Source of the DNA: JAYZDF01 sp036337945
GTDB taxonomy: Bacteria > Myxococcota > Kuafuiibacteriia > Kuafuiibacteriales > Kuafuiibacteriaceae
Reading direction: 5' to 3'
DNA length: 25,027 bases
Assembly: GCA_036337945.1 (NCBI GenBank)
Contig: JAYZDF010000079.1
Span: 1-25,027 of the forward strand
The translations under genes were made by a program, and so were the position numbers. The notes under the pieces are model-generated. The model saw only the letters and a list, made by a program, of their open reading frames with translations. It was not told the DNA's origin and did not search any database. The first letter of the stretch is position 1, and each line of letters starts with the position of its first letter. This document shows positions 8,097 through 14,900 of this stretch, piece by piece.

Positions 8097-8893
8097 GGCC
8101 GCATCGCTTGAGAGACAAGGTCTCGGTCAAAGTAGTTTACACCCATACCAGCGTCGACGACGATGCGTTGGGCATTGATTCCACCGGAGCGGCCACTGAG
8201 TAAGAAGACCGTCGCATCGGCCACTTCCTGAGTCTTTAGTGCCTGTTTTCTAAGTGTTGCTTGCTCCGCAAACAGGTAACTATCAACGTATCCAGGAATG
8301 CCGGCGGATGCACTCGTCTTTAACAGACCTGCGCACACCGCATTAAATCTTACATTGGAGAACGCGGAAAAGCTTTTCGCCAAGAACACGACACTTGAAT
8401 CGAGCGCAGCTTTGATCGGCGCCATATAACCGTAATTTTCCGCAGCCATAGTCGTCGTTGAGATAGAGATCGTCACTACCGATGCATCGTCACGGAGATT
8501 TGGTCGAAACGCTTCCGCGATTTCTATCAGAGAGTGACACGATATCTGAGTCGCCTGCAGGAAATCACCTTTCGATGTCTGATGGAACGGTTTGAAACCC
8601 TCTTGATAATTGGCAAATGCAATCGAATGTACAATACCGTCTAGGCCATCGCAAACTCCGGAGACTTCGTCAGCCAGCTTCTGAATAGCACCTTCATGTT
8701 CCACATCACAGACGAAGATGTTCTCTTCGGGAAGCTTCTTACTTAGTTGTTGCTTACGAGCCTGTGAGCGAACCGAATAAAGAACCGTGGCACCAGCCTC
8801 TTGAAGCGTCTTTCCAACGTGAAAGGCAACGCTTTTTTTATTCGCAACTCCAAAGACCAAAAAGGTCTTCTCTTCTAATTGTAAAAAGCTCAC
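8093..8893 (-). CDS. FabI-like short-chain dehydrogenase (enoyl-ACP reductase homologue, atypical active site)
   Basis: A 266-residue SDR closest in layout to FabI: the N-terminal cofactor segment FGVANKKSVAFHV matches the FabI type (GVAN-x-x-S-[IV]-A), HSIAFA follows at 89-94, and Tyr154-x6-Lys161 (NYGYMAPIK) fits the FabI Tyr156/Lys163 pair. In an ungapped comparison the other FabI tyrosine (Tyr146 in E. coli, ten residues earlier) is Ile144 here, so the protein may not be a standard enoyl reductase. It probably handles an enoyl- or otherwise unsaturated ACP intermediate in this operon. It starts with GTG (AGAGGA nine bases upstream) overlapping the fabZ stop as GTGA, and ends in an ATGA overlap with oleA. 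Confidence 0.8.
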   Translation of the reverse strand: MSFLQLEEKTFLVFGVANKKSVAFHVGKTLQEAGATVLYSVRSQARKQQLSKKLPEENIFVCDVEHEGAIQKLADEVSGVCDGLDGIVHSIAFANYQEGFKPFHQTSKGDFLQATQISCHSLIEIAEAFRPNLRDDASVVTISISTTTMAAENYGYMAPIKAALDSSVVFLAKSFSAFSNVRFNAVCAGLLKTSASAGIPGYVDSYLFAEQATLRKQALKTQEVADATVFLLSGRSGGINAQRIVVDAGMGVNYFDRDLVSQAMRP

Positions 8894-9330
8894 GAATTTG
8901 ATTCCTCTGGCGCAAGAGTTACCGCAAAAGATAATGTCATCACCTTACTCTTACCTACCAAGAGCTTTGCTCTCATGAAATGAACATTCATCACACTCTT
9001 TTCAAGCGTCACGTCAATGTCCAAGGTATCGCCCGGCACAACCATTTTTCTGAATTTAACATCGGTCATGCGTGTCACAACAGGAGTTCCCTTGAAGCCT
9101 TCGCCATCAGATGAGACCGCCAAAAACAAGCAACCTGCTTGGAGTGCAGACTCACAAAGTAATACCCCCGGCATAATGGGACGTCCTGGATAATGACCTT
9201 CGAATTGTGGCTCACTCTCACGAACAGTCCGTCTCGCTGTAAGCCCTTCTTCACGAATCTCGACAATTTCGTCGACAAACAAAAAGGGCTCACGGTGCGG
9301 CAATAGTTTCTTGATTTCATCTACTTGCAC
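8890..9330 (-). CDS. fabZ: FabZ-type 3-hydroxyacyl-ACP dehydratase
   Basis: A 146-residue hot-dog-fold dehydratase. It begins with the usual LLPHREPFLFVD and has the catalytic pair His46 in EGHYPGRP and Glu60 in PGVLLCES. The length equals that of housekeeping FabZ (about 150). It removes water from 3-hydroxyacyl-ACP to give the trans-2-enoyl chain. The GTG start at 9330 has GGAGAAA upstream, lying across the end of fabG; the gap to fabG is 12 bases. Position between fabG and the fabI-like gene fits a cycle of reduction, dehydration and possible second reduction. A copy inside a biosynthetic operon suggests a dedicated rather than housekeeping role, though this cannot be proved without the rest of the genome. 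Confidence 0.9.
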   Translation of the reverse strand: MQVDEIKKLLPHREPFLFVDEIVEIREEGLTARRTVRESEPQFEGHYPGRPIMPGVLLCESALQAGCLFLAVSSDGEGFKGTPVVTRMTDVKFRKMVVPGDTLDIDVTLEKSVMNVHFMRAKLLVGKSKVMTLSFAVTLAPEESNS

Positions 9331-9342
9331 GAAATTTCTCCG

Positions 9343-10074
9343 CTAACCGAGCCCACCCGACACAAGCAGACTTGTACCGGTAATGTAGCTGGCTTCTTTT
9401 GAAGCGAGAAAAAGAACCGCGTGCGCAACTTCTTCGGTCGTGCCGAAACGCTTCAGAGGAATCGAGGCCTTATACTCTTTGACAAGTTCTTCGGGTAGAT
9501 CTTCGATTAGTTCTGTTTCAATGAAACCGGGCTCAACGCAATTTACCGTGATCTTTCGCTTTGCCACTTCTTTAGAGAGACTCTTCGCAAATGCGACCTG
9601 GCCAGCTTTAGAAGCAGCATAATTTGCCTGACCTTTGATTCCCAATCGACCGCTTGGCGAACTGATATTGATAATTCTCCCGTAACGCTTGCGAGACATC
9701 ACTTGTACTGCGAATTTGCTCATCAAGAACGTTCCGCCTAAGTTGATATCCATCACTTTCTGCCAGTCTTCTAAGCTCATCATCCCCACGATTTGATCTC
9801 GACGAATACCAGCGTTGTTTATGAGAATATGTGGAGTTGGCTCTAGTTCTCCGAAGAAACTCTCAACTTGGTCTGCCTTTGAAACATCAAACTTACGCAG
9901 TTCTAAATTTTCTCCGTTTGGATGCTCAGACTTAAATTTTTGCGCCGCTTCTTCGCCTGATACGTAGGTTGCAATGACATGAGCACCTTGGTCTAAGAAC
10001 GCCGAGCTGATCGCTTTTCCGATACCTCTGGTTCCACCAGTAACAATAACTAACTGATCTTTAAACTGTTGCAT
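9343..10074 (-). CDS. fabG: FabG-type 3-ketoacyl-ACP reductase
   Basis: A 243-residue classical SDR. The cofactor motif is TGGTRGIG (residues 12-19), followed by NNAG at 86-89 and the catalytic Ser139, Tyr152 and Lys156 in NYAASKAG, with the same spacing as E. coli FabG. The C-terminus (ASYITGTSLLVSGGLG) is also typical. It reduces 3-ketoacyl-ACP with NADPH. The ATG at 10074 has AAGGAGA seven bases upstream and overlaps the end of the upstream flavoprotein gene by 14 bases. The complete active site indicates a working ketoreductase; a role in the special acyl chain of this operon is inferred from position. Confidence 0.92.
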   Translation of the reverse strand: MQQFKDQLVIVTGGTRGIGKAISSAFLDQGAHVIATYVSGEEAAQKFKSEHPNGENLELRKFDVSKADQVESFFGELEPTPHILINNAGIRRDQIVGMMSLEDWQKVMDINLGGTFLMSKFAVQVMSRKRYGRIINISSPSGRLGIKGQANYAASKAGQVAFAKSLSKEVAKRKITVNCVEPGFIETELIEDLPEELVKEYKASIPLKRFGTTEEVAHAVLFLASKEASYITGTSLLVSGGLG

Positions 10075-11581
10075 GAGTTTTCTCCTTACTCTGTACCAAG
10101 TAGCGGTCCACGTCGTTGGACACTATCACCCCGTAATTCGCTGCACCTAACCAGCCGCTCATAATAATTCCAACGCTTCCGGCATGGAACAGGCCATTAA
10201 TTTCAGAGGGTACTTCTTTGCTCACTTGAAGGCCTTCAAACTTTGTACCGAAGGAGGCACCTCCTAGGTGCTGAGTGAAATATTTGAACGTGCGTGGGGT
10301 CGATACTTCTACATGCTCTATTTTCGCCCGCACATCTGGAATGTAACTTTCAAGCGCATCAATCGCCTCTCTGGCCATCTTTTCTTTTTGGAAAAGGTAT
10401 TCTTCGTCAGACATATCTTTCCAATCATGAAAATTTGAATTGATCGAAGCCACGACGCTATACATGTCCGTTCCAGGCCGGATATCTGGATAGTAAAAAG
10501 AAAAGGTTCTGCTAGTACACTCCAGAGCGCATAGTGCCTCAGAATCAAATACGGGGTGCGAGCTGGTGAAGAAAAGCTCGCCACAAAAAGGTATTGTTTC
10601 ACCTTTTCTTAGTCCCAAGTATACTTGAGAACTAGAATTGTTCATTCTCACATCGCGGGCAGAGCTTATGAACTCTTCCGACCAATGGTCTTCTCCGACT
10701 AATTGAAAAATAGTGTTTTTGAGATTTGCATTCGAGACGACACTAGAAGCGGTGATCTTTTTGCCATTCACAACCACGCCTTCGACCACACGCTGACCAG
10801 AGGCATCTTTTCGCACAAGAATTTGTTCAACATTGGCATAGTTACGAAGTTCAACGCCATTACCTTCGAGCTCCTCCTTCATTGCTTTGATCAACAAATT
10901 CGTACCACCCTGAAATGTGTACACTCCTTTGCTCATGAAGTTTGAGAAAACAATTCCGTACGTGATCGCAGGATCATCAAGGGTAGAACCATTCGCGTAA
11001 GCAATCGGTTCCATAAGCAAACGGTGAACATCATTCCGACCAGGGAAAAAACGTTCGAACAATTGACGCGTGGTTAAATCTTGGTCGTCGTAAAAATTCA
11101 TGGCCCGAACAGTGGTGAAGAAATCCACAACGACCGAACGTTCAATTCCAAATTTATCGACAAGAATTTCAATGAAACTCTCCTTGTCGTAGGTCGTCTC
11201 AAGACTGAACTGGGGATTATCGAACCTGATGCTCTGAAGCTGAACAATCGAGTCTGCAATTTCCTTCGTCCAATACTTACGGCACGTTTTCTTCATACCT
11301 ATTGGAAAACCGTGCAGAGAAATGTCAAAGATATGCCCGCCCTTTCGTTTGAACCAGGTTGCCATTCCTCCAAAGTTATAGTGAGCCTCAAGGAGCAAAA
11401 TAGAGTAACCACAGCGAGCAAGGCGGTTGGCCGCCGTGAGCGCGGCTAGACCTGATCCTACAACGATAATGTCATAGTGGTCTTTTGTGCCCTTTAGATA
11501 ATCTCTCTTCACCGTTCGAGCCTGCAAACCTGAAGGGCTCGTTGGAGAAGGAGGTGCCAAAATCGAAGATTCGTAATTCAT
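10061..11581 (-). CDS. CrtI/phytoene-desaturase-like FAD-dependent oxidoreductase (second copy)
   Basis: A 506-residue flavoprotein of the carotenoid desaturase/isomerase superfamily. A 35-residue Pro/Ser-rich N-terminal tail precedes the dinucleotide motif VVGSGLAAL, where the third Gly of GxGxxG is replaced by Ala. The segment FGGMATWFKRKGGHIFD and the C-terminal FAD-binding stretch GLFHAGSV-GIIMSGWLGAANYG match the family. Such enzymes desaturate, saturate or isomerise long polyene chains. No carotenoid genes (crtB, crtE) are nearby, and the gene is wedged in a FAS operon, so an acyl or polyacyl substrate is more likely than a carotenoid. The ATG overlaps the stop of the other flavoprotein gene as ATGA. 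The two copies differ in sequence and length and are unlikely to be recent duplicates. Confidence 0.85.
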   Translation of the reverse strand: MNYESSILAPPSPTSPSGLQARTVKRDYLKGTKDHYDIIVVGSGLAALTAANRLARCGYSILLLEAHYNFGGMATWFKRKGGHIFDISLHGFPIGMKKTCRKYWTKEIADSIVQLQSIRFDNPQFSLETTYDKESFIEILVDKFGIERSVVVDFFTTVRAMNFYDDQDLTTRQLFERFFPGRNDVHRLLMEPIAYANGSTLDDPAITYGIVFSNFMSKGVYTFQGGTNLLIKAMKEELEGNGVELRNYANVEQILVRKDASGQRVVEGVVVNGKKITASSVVSNANLKNTIFQLVGEDHWSEEFISSARDVRMNNSSSQVYLGLRKGETIPFCGELFFTSSHPVFDSEALCALECTSRTFSFYYPDIRPGTDMYSVVASINSNFHDWKDMSDEEYLFQKEKMAREAIDALESYIPDVRAKIEHVEVSTPRTFKYFTQHLGGASFGTKFEGLQVSKEVPSEINGLFHAGSVGIIMSGWLGAANYGVIVSNDVDRYLVQSKEKTHATV

Positions 11582-12969
11582 GTATTCATCCCGTAAGCGT
11601 TCGCAACTGTTACACCAGACACCATCGCTCCCACGATACCCAGCATCCCTTGGTCAGTTCCGCAAAGGAAAAGATTGTCGAGTTCAGTTTTGCCCGTAAC
11701 CTGCTTTTCAGGGCTTCCGTAAATCGCCCCGTTTACATGTCCAGTAAACTTAGTAACGGTTGTTGGCGAAAAGCCATCGATGTAGTTGATATATTCTTCA
11801 ATGTCTCCAACAAACGGCCTCACCGATTGCCTGGACAGAGCAATATACTCGTCTTTGGTCGAATAATACTGCTCGCGAGGAAGACCGAACCACTTAGACC
11901 AATTTGCAAGATGCGTTACGCGTAAATGATGTTCCGCAGGTGGTTCTTCCCACAAATAGTTGTCTGGAGCGCATAGAACACCGCTATCTAAGTCCACTAG
12001 TTGCTCAGGAGATTGCCATCTGAACCGATCACCATGGTTAAAGAATGTAATTGTTGCGTCTAATCCTAGATCTTTGGGTGCTCGATCGAGCACAAATATA
12101 TTTTCGACAAATCCGAGCTGGCCTGCCTTATCCTCAAGTGTTTCTGGAGTTTTATCTGACCGAAGACGCTCCGTTTCAACCCAGCCGGCACTTGAGATCA
12201 CCGCGTCCGCTGTTACTACCTCGCCGCTATCAAGAATAATTTCAGAAATGCGATCGTTTTGTACTCGCAATTCGCGAACACCACACTTGCGGCGCATCTC
12301 TCCTTCCACTTCTTTGAGGCGAGCGAGAAGCAGATTCAGAATGTGTTTCACACCTTTATCAGGACGCCCAAAACCTTCGCGGTAAATACTATTGAATAAG
12401 GTAATAAATTGACCAAAATCTACATCACCCTCAACAGCGCTTCCATAATAGAGCAATGGACACATTAGCATATCGACCAAGAGTGGATCCGTGATGAACT
12501 CGTTCAGTTTCTGCCGTGTTGAAACAAAAGGCCTTACTTCGAGGGCATTTGGATAACTCGCGCAAGCTTCCTCGAGCCGAACGAAGCCGTCTATCTGGCT
12601 TGGAAATTTTTCTCGGACTTGCTCTCTTAGTCGCTCGATATCGTTGTCCCACGTCAGGGTCGCACTTTCAAAAACCGTCTGAGAATAACTCTGGGGACGC
12701 AGCGCAAAGGCATCCACCGGGATACGGAGCTGACGCGCAATCAATTGTAGAGGTATTCTTGGCCCCTTATAGTTTGGCTTCACGTAGTTTGTTACAGCAT
12801 GTAGCCCAACATCAAAGTGATGACCCCCTTTCTTGTAAAAGGAATTCAAACCACCCCAGACGGTATGGCGTTCAAATATGCATACTTTTTTCCCAAAGTG
12901 CGCGAGGCGAATGGCGGCGGCAAGGCCTGACATTCCCGCACCGATGATGGCTACGTCATAGTGAGTCAT
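11578..12969 (-). CDS. CrtI/phytoene-desaturase-like FAD-dependent oxidoreductase (first copy)
   Basis: A 463-residue flavoprotein. The canonical GxGxxG is IIGAGMSGL (Gly10, Gly12, Gly15), then VWGGLNSFYKKGGHHFDVG, the second conserved FAD region of CrtI-type enzymes, and a C-terminal LFLCGTDQGMLGIVGAMVSG. The substrate is probably not a carotenoid but an acyl chain made by the surrounding FAS genes; this is inference. Pairs of such proteins with FabF, ACP, FabZ and FabG occur among candidate ladderane genes of anammox bacteria, though expression attempts reported for those genes did not yield ladderanes as far as I recall. It follows the ACP gene after 97 bases that contain a hairpin, the largest gap in the operon. 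The ATG has only a weak GGAAA upstream. Confidence 0.86.
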   Translation of the reverse strand: MTHYDVAIIGAGMSGLAAAIRLAHFGKKVCIFERHTVWGGLNSFYKKGGHHFDVGLHAVTNYVKPNYKGPRIPLQLIARQLRIPVDAFALRPQSYSQTVFESATLTWDNDIERLREQVREKFPSQIDGFVRLEEACASYPNALEVRPFVSTRQKLNEFITDPLLVDMLMCPLLYYGSAVEGDVDFGQFITLFNSIYREGFGRPDKGVKHILNLLLARLKEVEGEMRRKCGVRELRVQNDRISEIILDSGEVVTADAVISSAGWVETERLRSDKTPETLEDKAGQLGFVENIFVLDRAPKDLGLDATITFFNHGDRFRWQSPEQLVDLDSGVLCAPDNYLWEEPPAEHHLRVTHLANWSKWFGLPREQYYSTKDEYIALSRQSVRPFVGDIEEYINYIDGFSPTTVTKFTGHVNGAIYGSPEKQVTGKTELDNLFLCGTDQGMLGIVGAMVSGVTVANAYGMNT

Positions 12970-13022
12970 TTAGGTTTCCGGATGAGCTCGTTTGAAAATA
13001 CAGCGTTAGAAGCGCAGGTGTT

Positions 13023-13051
13023 CAGGTCGGGGTGGCTGCGGCCCCTTCCTG
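13023..13051 (-). other. Intercistronic hairpin downstream of the ACP gene
   Basis: Read on the minus strand, two ten-base arms (CAGGAAGGGG and CCCCGACCTG) pair in eight of ten positions around a nine-base loop, with a tandem A/A and A/G mismatch in the middle. It begins 15 bases after the ACP stop codon. No run of T follows, so it does not look like an intrinsic terminator. It could protect the 3' end of a processed fabF-ACP message or reduce read-through into the flavoprotein genes. Confidence 0.5.
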
Positions 13052-13066
13052 AGAGATATATTTCCG

Positions 13067-13330
13067 TTATGCGGCACCTTTTTGTGCCTCAAACTTAGGC
13101 GTCAAATAACGAACGCAACCGGCCAAGCTTGATAGTTCCATGTAATCATCTTCAGGAACCTCAATCTTGTGTCGCTTACGTAATTCCATCACAATGTCGA
13201 GAAAATCCATCGAGTCCAAATCAAGCTGGTCTCGTAGACGAACTTCTGGGTCGACATCCGATACGTCTTCGTCCGGTGCGATGTCGCTAATGATTCCAAG
13301 AATCAGTTCTTTTACTTCTACTTCAGTCAC
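13067..13330 (-). CDS. Acyl carrier protein, operon-dedicated
   Basis: An 87-residue acyl carrier protein. Ser40 in DLDSMDF is the phosphopantetheine attachment site, followed by the helix II/III pattern LDIVMELRKRHKIEVPEDDY. The chain is acidic, as usual. The DSMDF context differs from the housekeeping DSLDTVE type, which fits a specialised ACP. I chose GTG 13330 because GGAG lies six bases upstream; another GTG at 13342 in the same frame would add four residues but has no convincing ribosome-binding site. It lies 25 bases behind the ketosynthase gene by this start. It should carry the growing chain for the FabF, FabG, FabZ and FabI-like proteins encoded around it. Confidence 0.92.
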   Translation of the reverse strand: MTEVEVKELILGIISDIAPDEDVSDVDPEVRLRDQLDLDSMDFLDIVMELRKRHKIEVPEDDYMELSSLAGCVRYLTPKFEAQKGAA

Positions 13331-13355
13331 GTTTTGCTCCACTCTTTTGTGTCTA

Positions 13356-14603
13356 CTATGCAGAGTACCGCTTCACGATTACCGTGGAGTTGATACCCAA
13401 CATACCGAAAGAATTGTTAAGAATTGTATTTACGGTCCCAAGCTCAACGGGCTCATTTATAACGAGACCTTCGACGGCACACTCTGGATCAAGGTTGTCC
13501 ACGTTGATCGTCGGATGAACCATACCGTCTTCAAAGCTGGGCAGATTACCCGCTAGCTCTAAGGCTCCGGCGGCACCCATGGTGTGTCCAATATAGCTTT
13601 TCGTATTATTGACTCGCGCTGGGGAACCTTCAAAAACACCCCGAACGGCTGCAGCCTCTTCAATGTCTCCTGAGGGGGTAGCCGTCGAATGCGTATTGAC
13701 GATGTCGACATCAGAAGGTTGAACCTCCGCATGAGCTAATGCTTGTCGCATGCATGATTTCTGGCCTTCAGAATCCGGAAGTACAAAATCGGAAGCATCC
13801 GAGTTGATCGCATAGCCAGCAACTTCGGCAACAATGTTTGCGCCGCGCGCGAGTGCATCATCAAGTCGTTCCAGCGTATACAGACATCCACCTTCACTGA
13901 CGACAATGCCGTTGCGGTCCGCATCAAATGGACGACTTGCTTTGCTAGGATCATCGTGTACCGCTAAAGCACCCTGTGATTTGAAACTCGCAAAGATACC
14001 AAAGGTATGAATGGCCTCGGAAACACCACCGGCAAGAGCAACATCGACAATGCCAAGCTGTAACATTTGAACGCCTTGAATAAGACCAACATTTCCCGCC
14101 GCACATGCAGCTCCCATGCAATAGTGAGGACCATTGATCTTGAGGTTCAGTGTGACCTCTCCGGCTGGATTATTGGCGACCGTACGAGGGTTGTGGTGGT
14201 GCGACCAATATTTTGTGTCGTCATCGAATTCACGAATCGAGGCAATTTCGTTTTCTGTTTCAACGTTACCATGTTCGGTAACGCCGATGTAGACACCAAC
14301 TCGGCGGGTATCTATGTTGTCCCACTCAAGGCCAGAGTCTTGTATCGCTTCGTGAGCACACCAAATGGCAATCGAACCCGCGCGAGTCCCACGCCTTAGC
14401 GCTTTTCTTTTTTGATACTTCAGTTCATCAAAGTCGCATATGCCTGCGAGAACCGGTCCAAGATGTCTGGTCTCAAAGTTCTTTACTCCGGACACGCCGC
14501 TCAAGAGATTCTTACGGAACGTCTTGAGATCGTTTCCGTTCGGAGAAGTGAGTCCAACACCGGTGATAACTACTCGAGGTAGATCTTTCGAGGATGGGGG
14601 CAT
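13356..14603 (-). CDS. fabF: FabF-type 3-ketoacyl-ACP synthase with altered gatekeeper loop
   Basis: A 415-residue ketosynthase of normal length. The Cys-His-His triad is intact: Cys167 in GAACAAG, His305 in NTHSTATP and His340 in SYIGHTMGAAG, with Lys335 also present. It therefore should decarboxylate malonyl-ACP and extend an acyl chain by two carbons. The C-terminal loop that reads NSFGFGGTN in E. coli FabF reads NSFGMLGIN here (residues 397-405), replacing the gatekeeper Phe400 by Met and the next Gly by Leu, which could alter chain-length or substrate choice. It is the first gene of the minus-strand operon. No strong ribosome-binding site is seen before ATG 14603. No malonyl transacylase, FabH or thioesterase accompanies it, so those functions must come from elsewhere. 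Confidence 0.9.
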   Translation of the reverse strand: MPPSSKDLPRVVITGVGLTSPNGNDLKTFRKNLLSGVSGVKNFETRHLGPVLAGICDFDELKYQKRKALRRGTRAGSIAIWCAHEAIQDSGLEWDNIDTRRVGVYIGVTEHGNVETENEIASIREFDDDTKYWSHHHNPRTVANNPAGEVTLNLKINGPHYCMGAACAAGNVGLIQGVQMLQLGIVDVALAGGVSEAIHTFGIFASFKSQGALAVHDDPSKASRPFDADRNGIVVSEGGCLYTLERLDDALARGANIVAEVAGYAINSDASDFVLPDSEGQKSCMRQALAHAEVQPSDVDIVNTHSTATPSGDIEEAAAVRGVFEGSPARVNNTKSYIGHTMGAAGALELAGNLPSFEDGMVHPTINVDNLDPECAVEGLVINEPVELGTVNTILNNSFGMLGINSTVIVKRYSA

Positions 14604-14900
14604 AGGCCGGCCATTAGCACGTCCAACTCAAGCTGGGGAGAAAAACTGACCACCGGGACATTATGTTGTGATTGTTCGCCAGATGTTCTCAGAGAAAATA
14701 CGGCCTCTGGGAGTTTATTTAGGTGAAAAGCTGGCATTTTCGGTGACTTACCCTAAATCGTGGCCTCATAGGAAGCGAGCGGGTTCACCTACGGGTTTTC
14801 AGGGGTTTCGATCAGCTTTCGCGCGCTTAGTTCTATTCCAAGAGCAATTCGAGCATTTCAAGGACAACCGGACTCGAGCATCCAAGAAGTCGATCCGCTT
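14604..14900 (-). other. 297-base non-coding gap upstream of the biosynthetic operon
   Basis: This is the longest gene-free stretch in the window, between the end of the Fe-S oxidoreductase gene and the start of fabF, both on the minus strand. The promoter of the eleven-gene operon is expected here. I find no convincing -35/-10 pair and no clear intrinsic terminator for the upstream gene. A seven-base inverted repeat (AGGTGAA at 14721-14727 and TTCACCT at 14784-14790) is present but its arms are 56 bases apart and may be chance. Open frames crossing this region do not look like proteins. Confidence 0.4.

Noticed and set aside
11081..12947. Several plus-strand open frames of 120-145 codons antisense to the flavoprotein genes
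   Set aside because: They lie opposite well-supported genes, have unnatural composition (rich in Ser, Arg, Thr) and no ribosome-binding sites; they are shadows.
10061..12969. Carotenoid biosynthesis cluster
   Set aside because: No crtB, crtE, crtY or related genes are present; the flavoproteins are embedded among FAS and ole genes instead.
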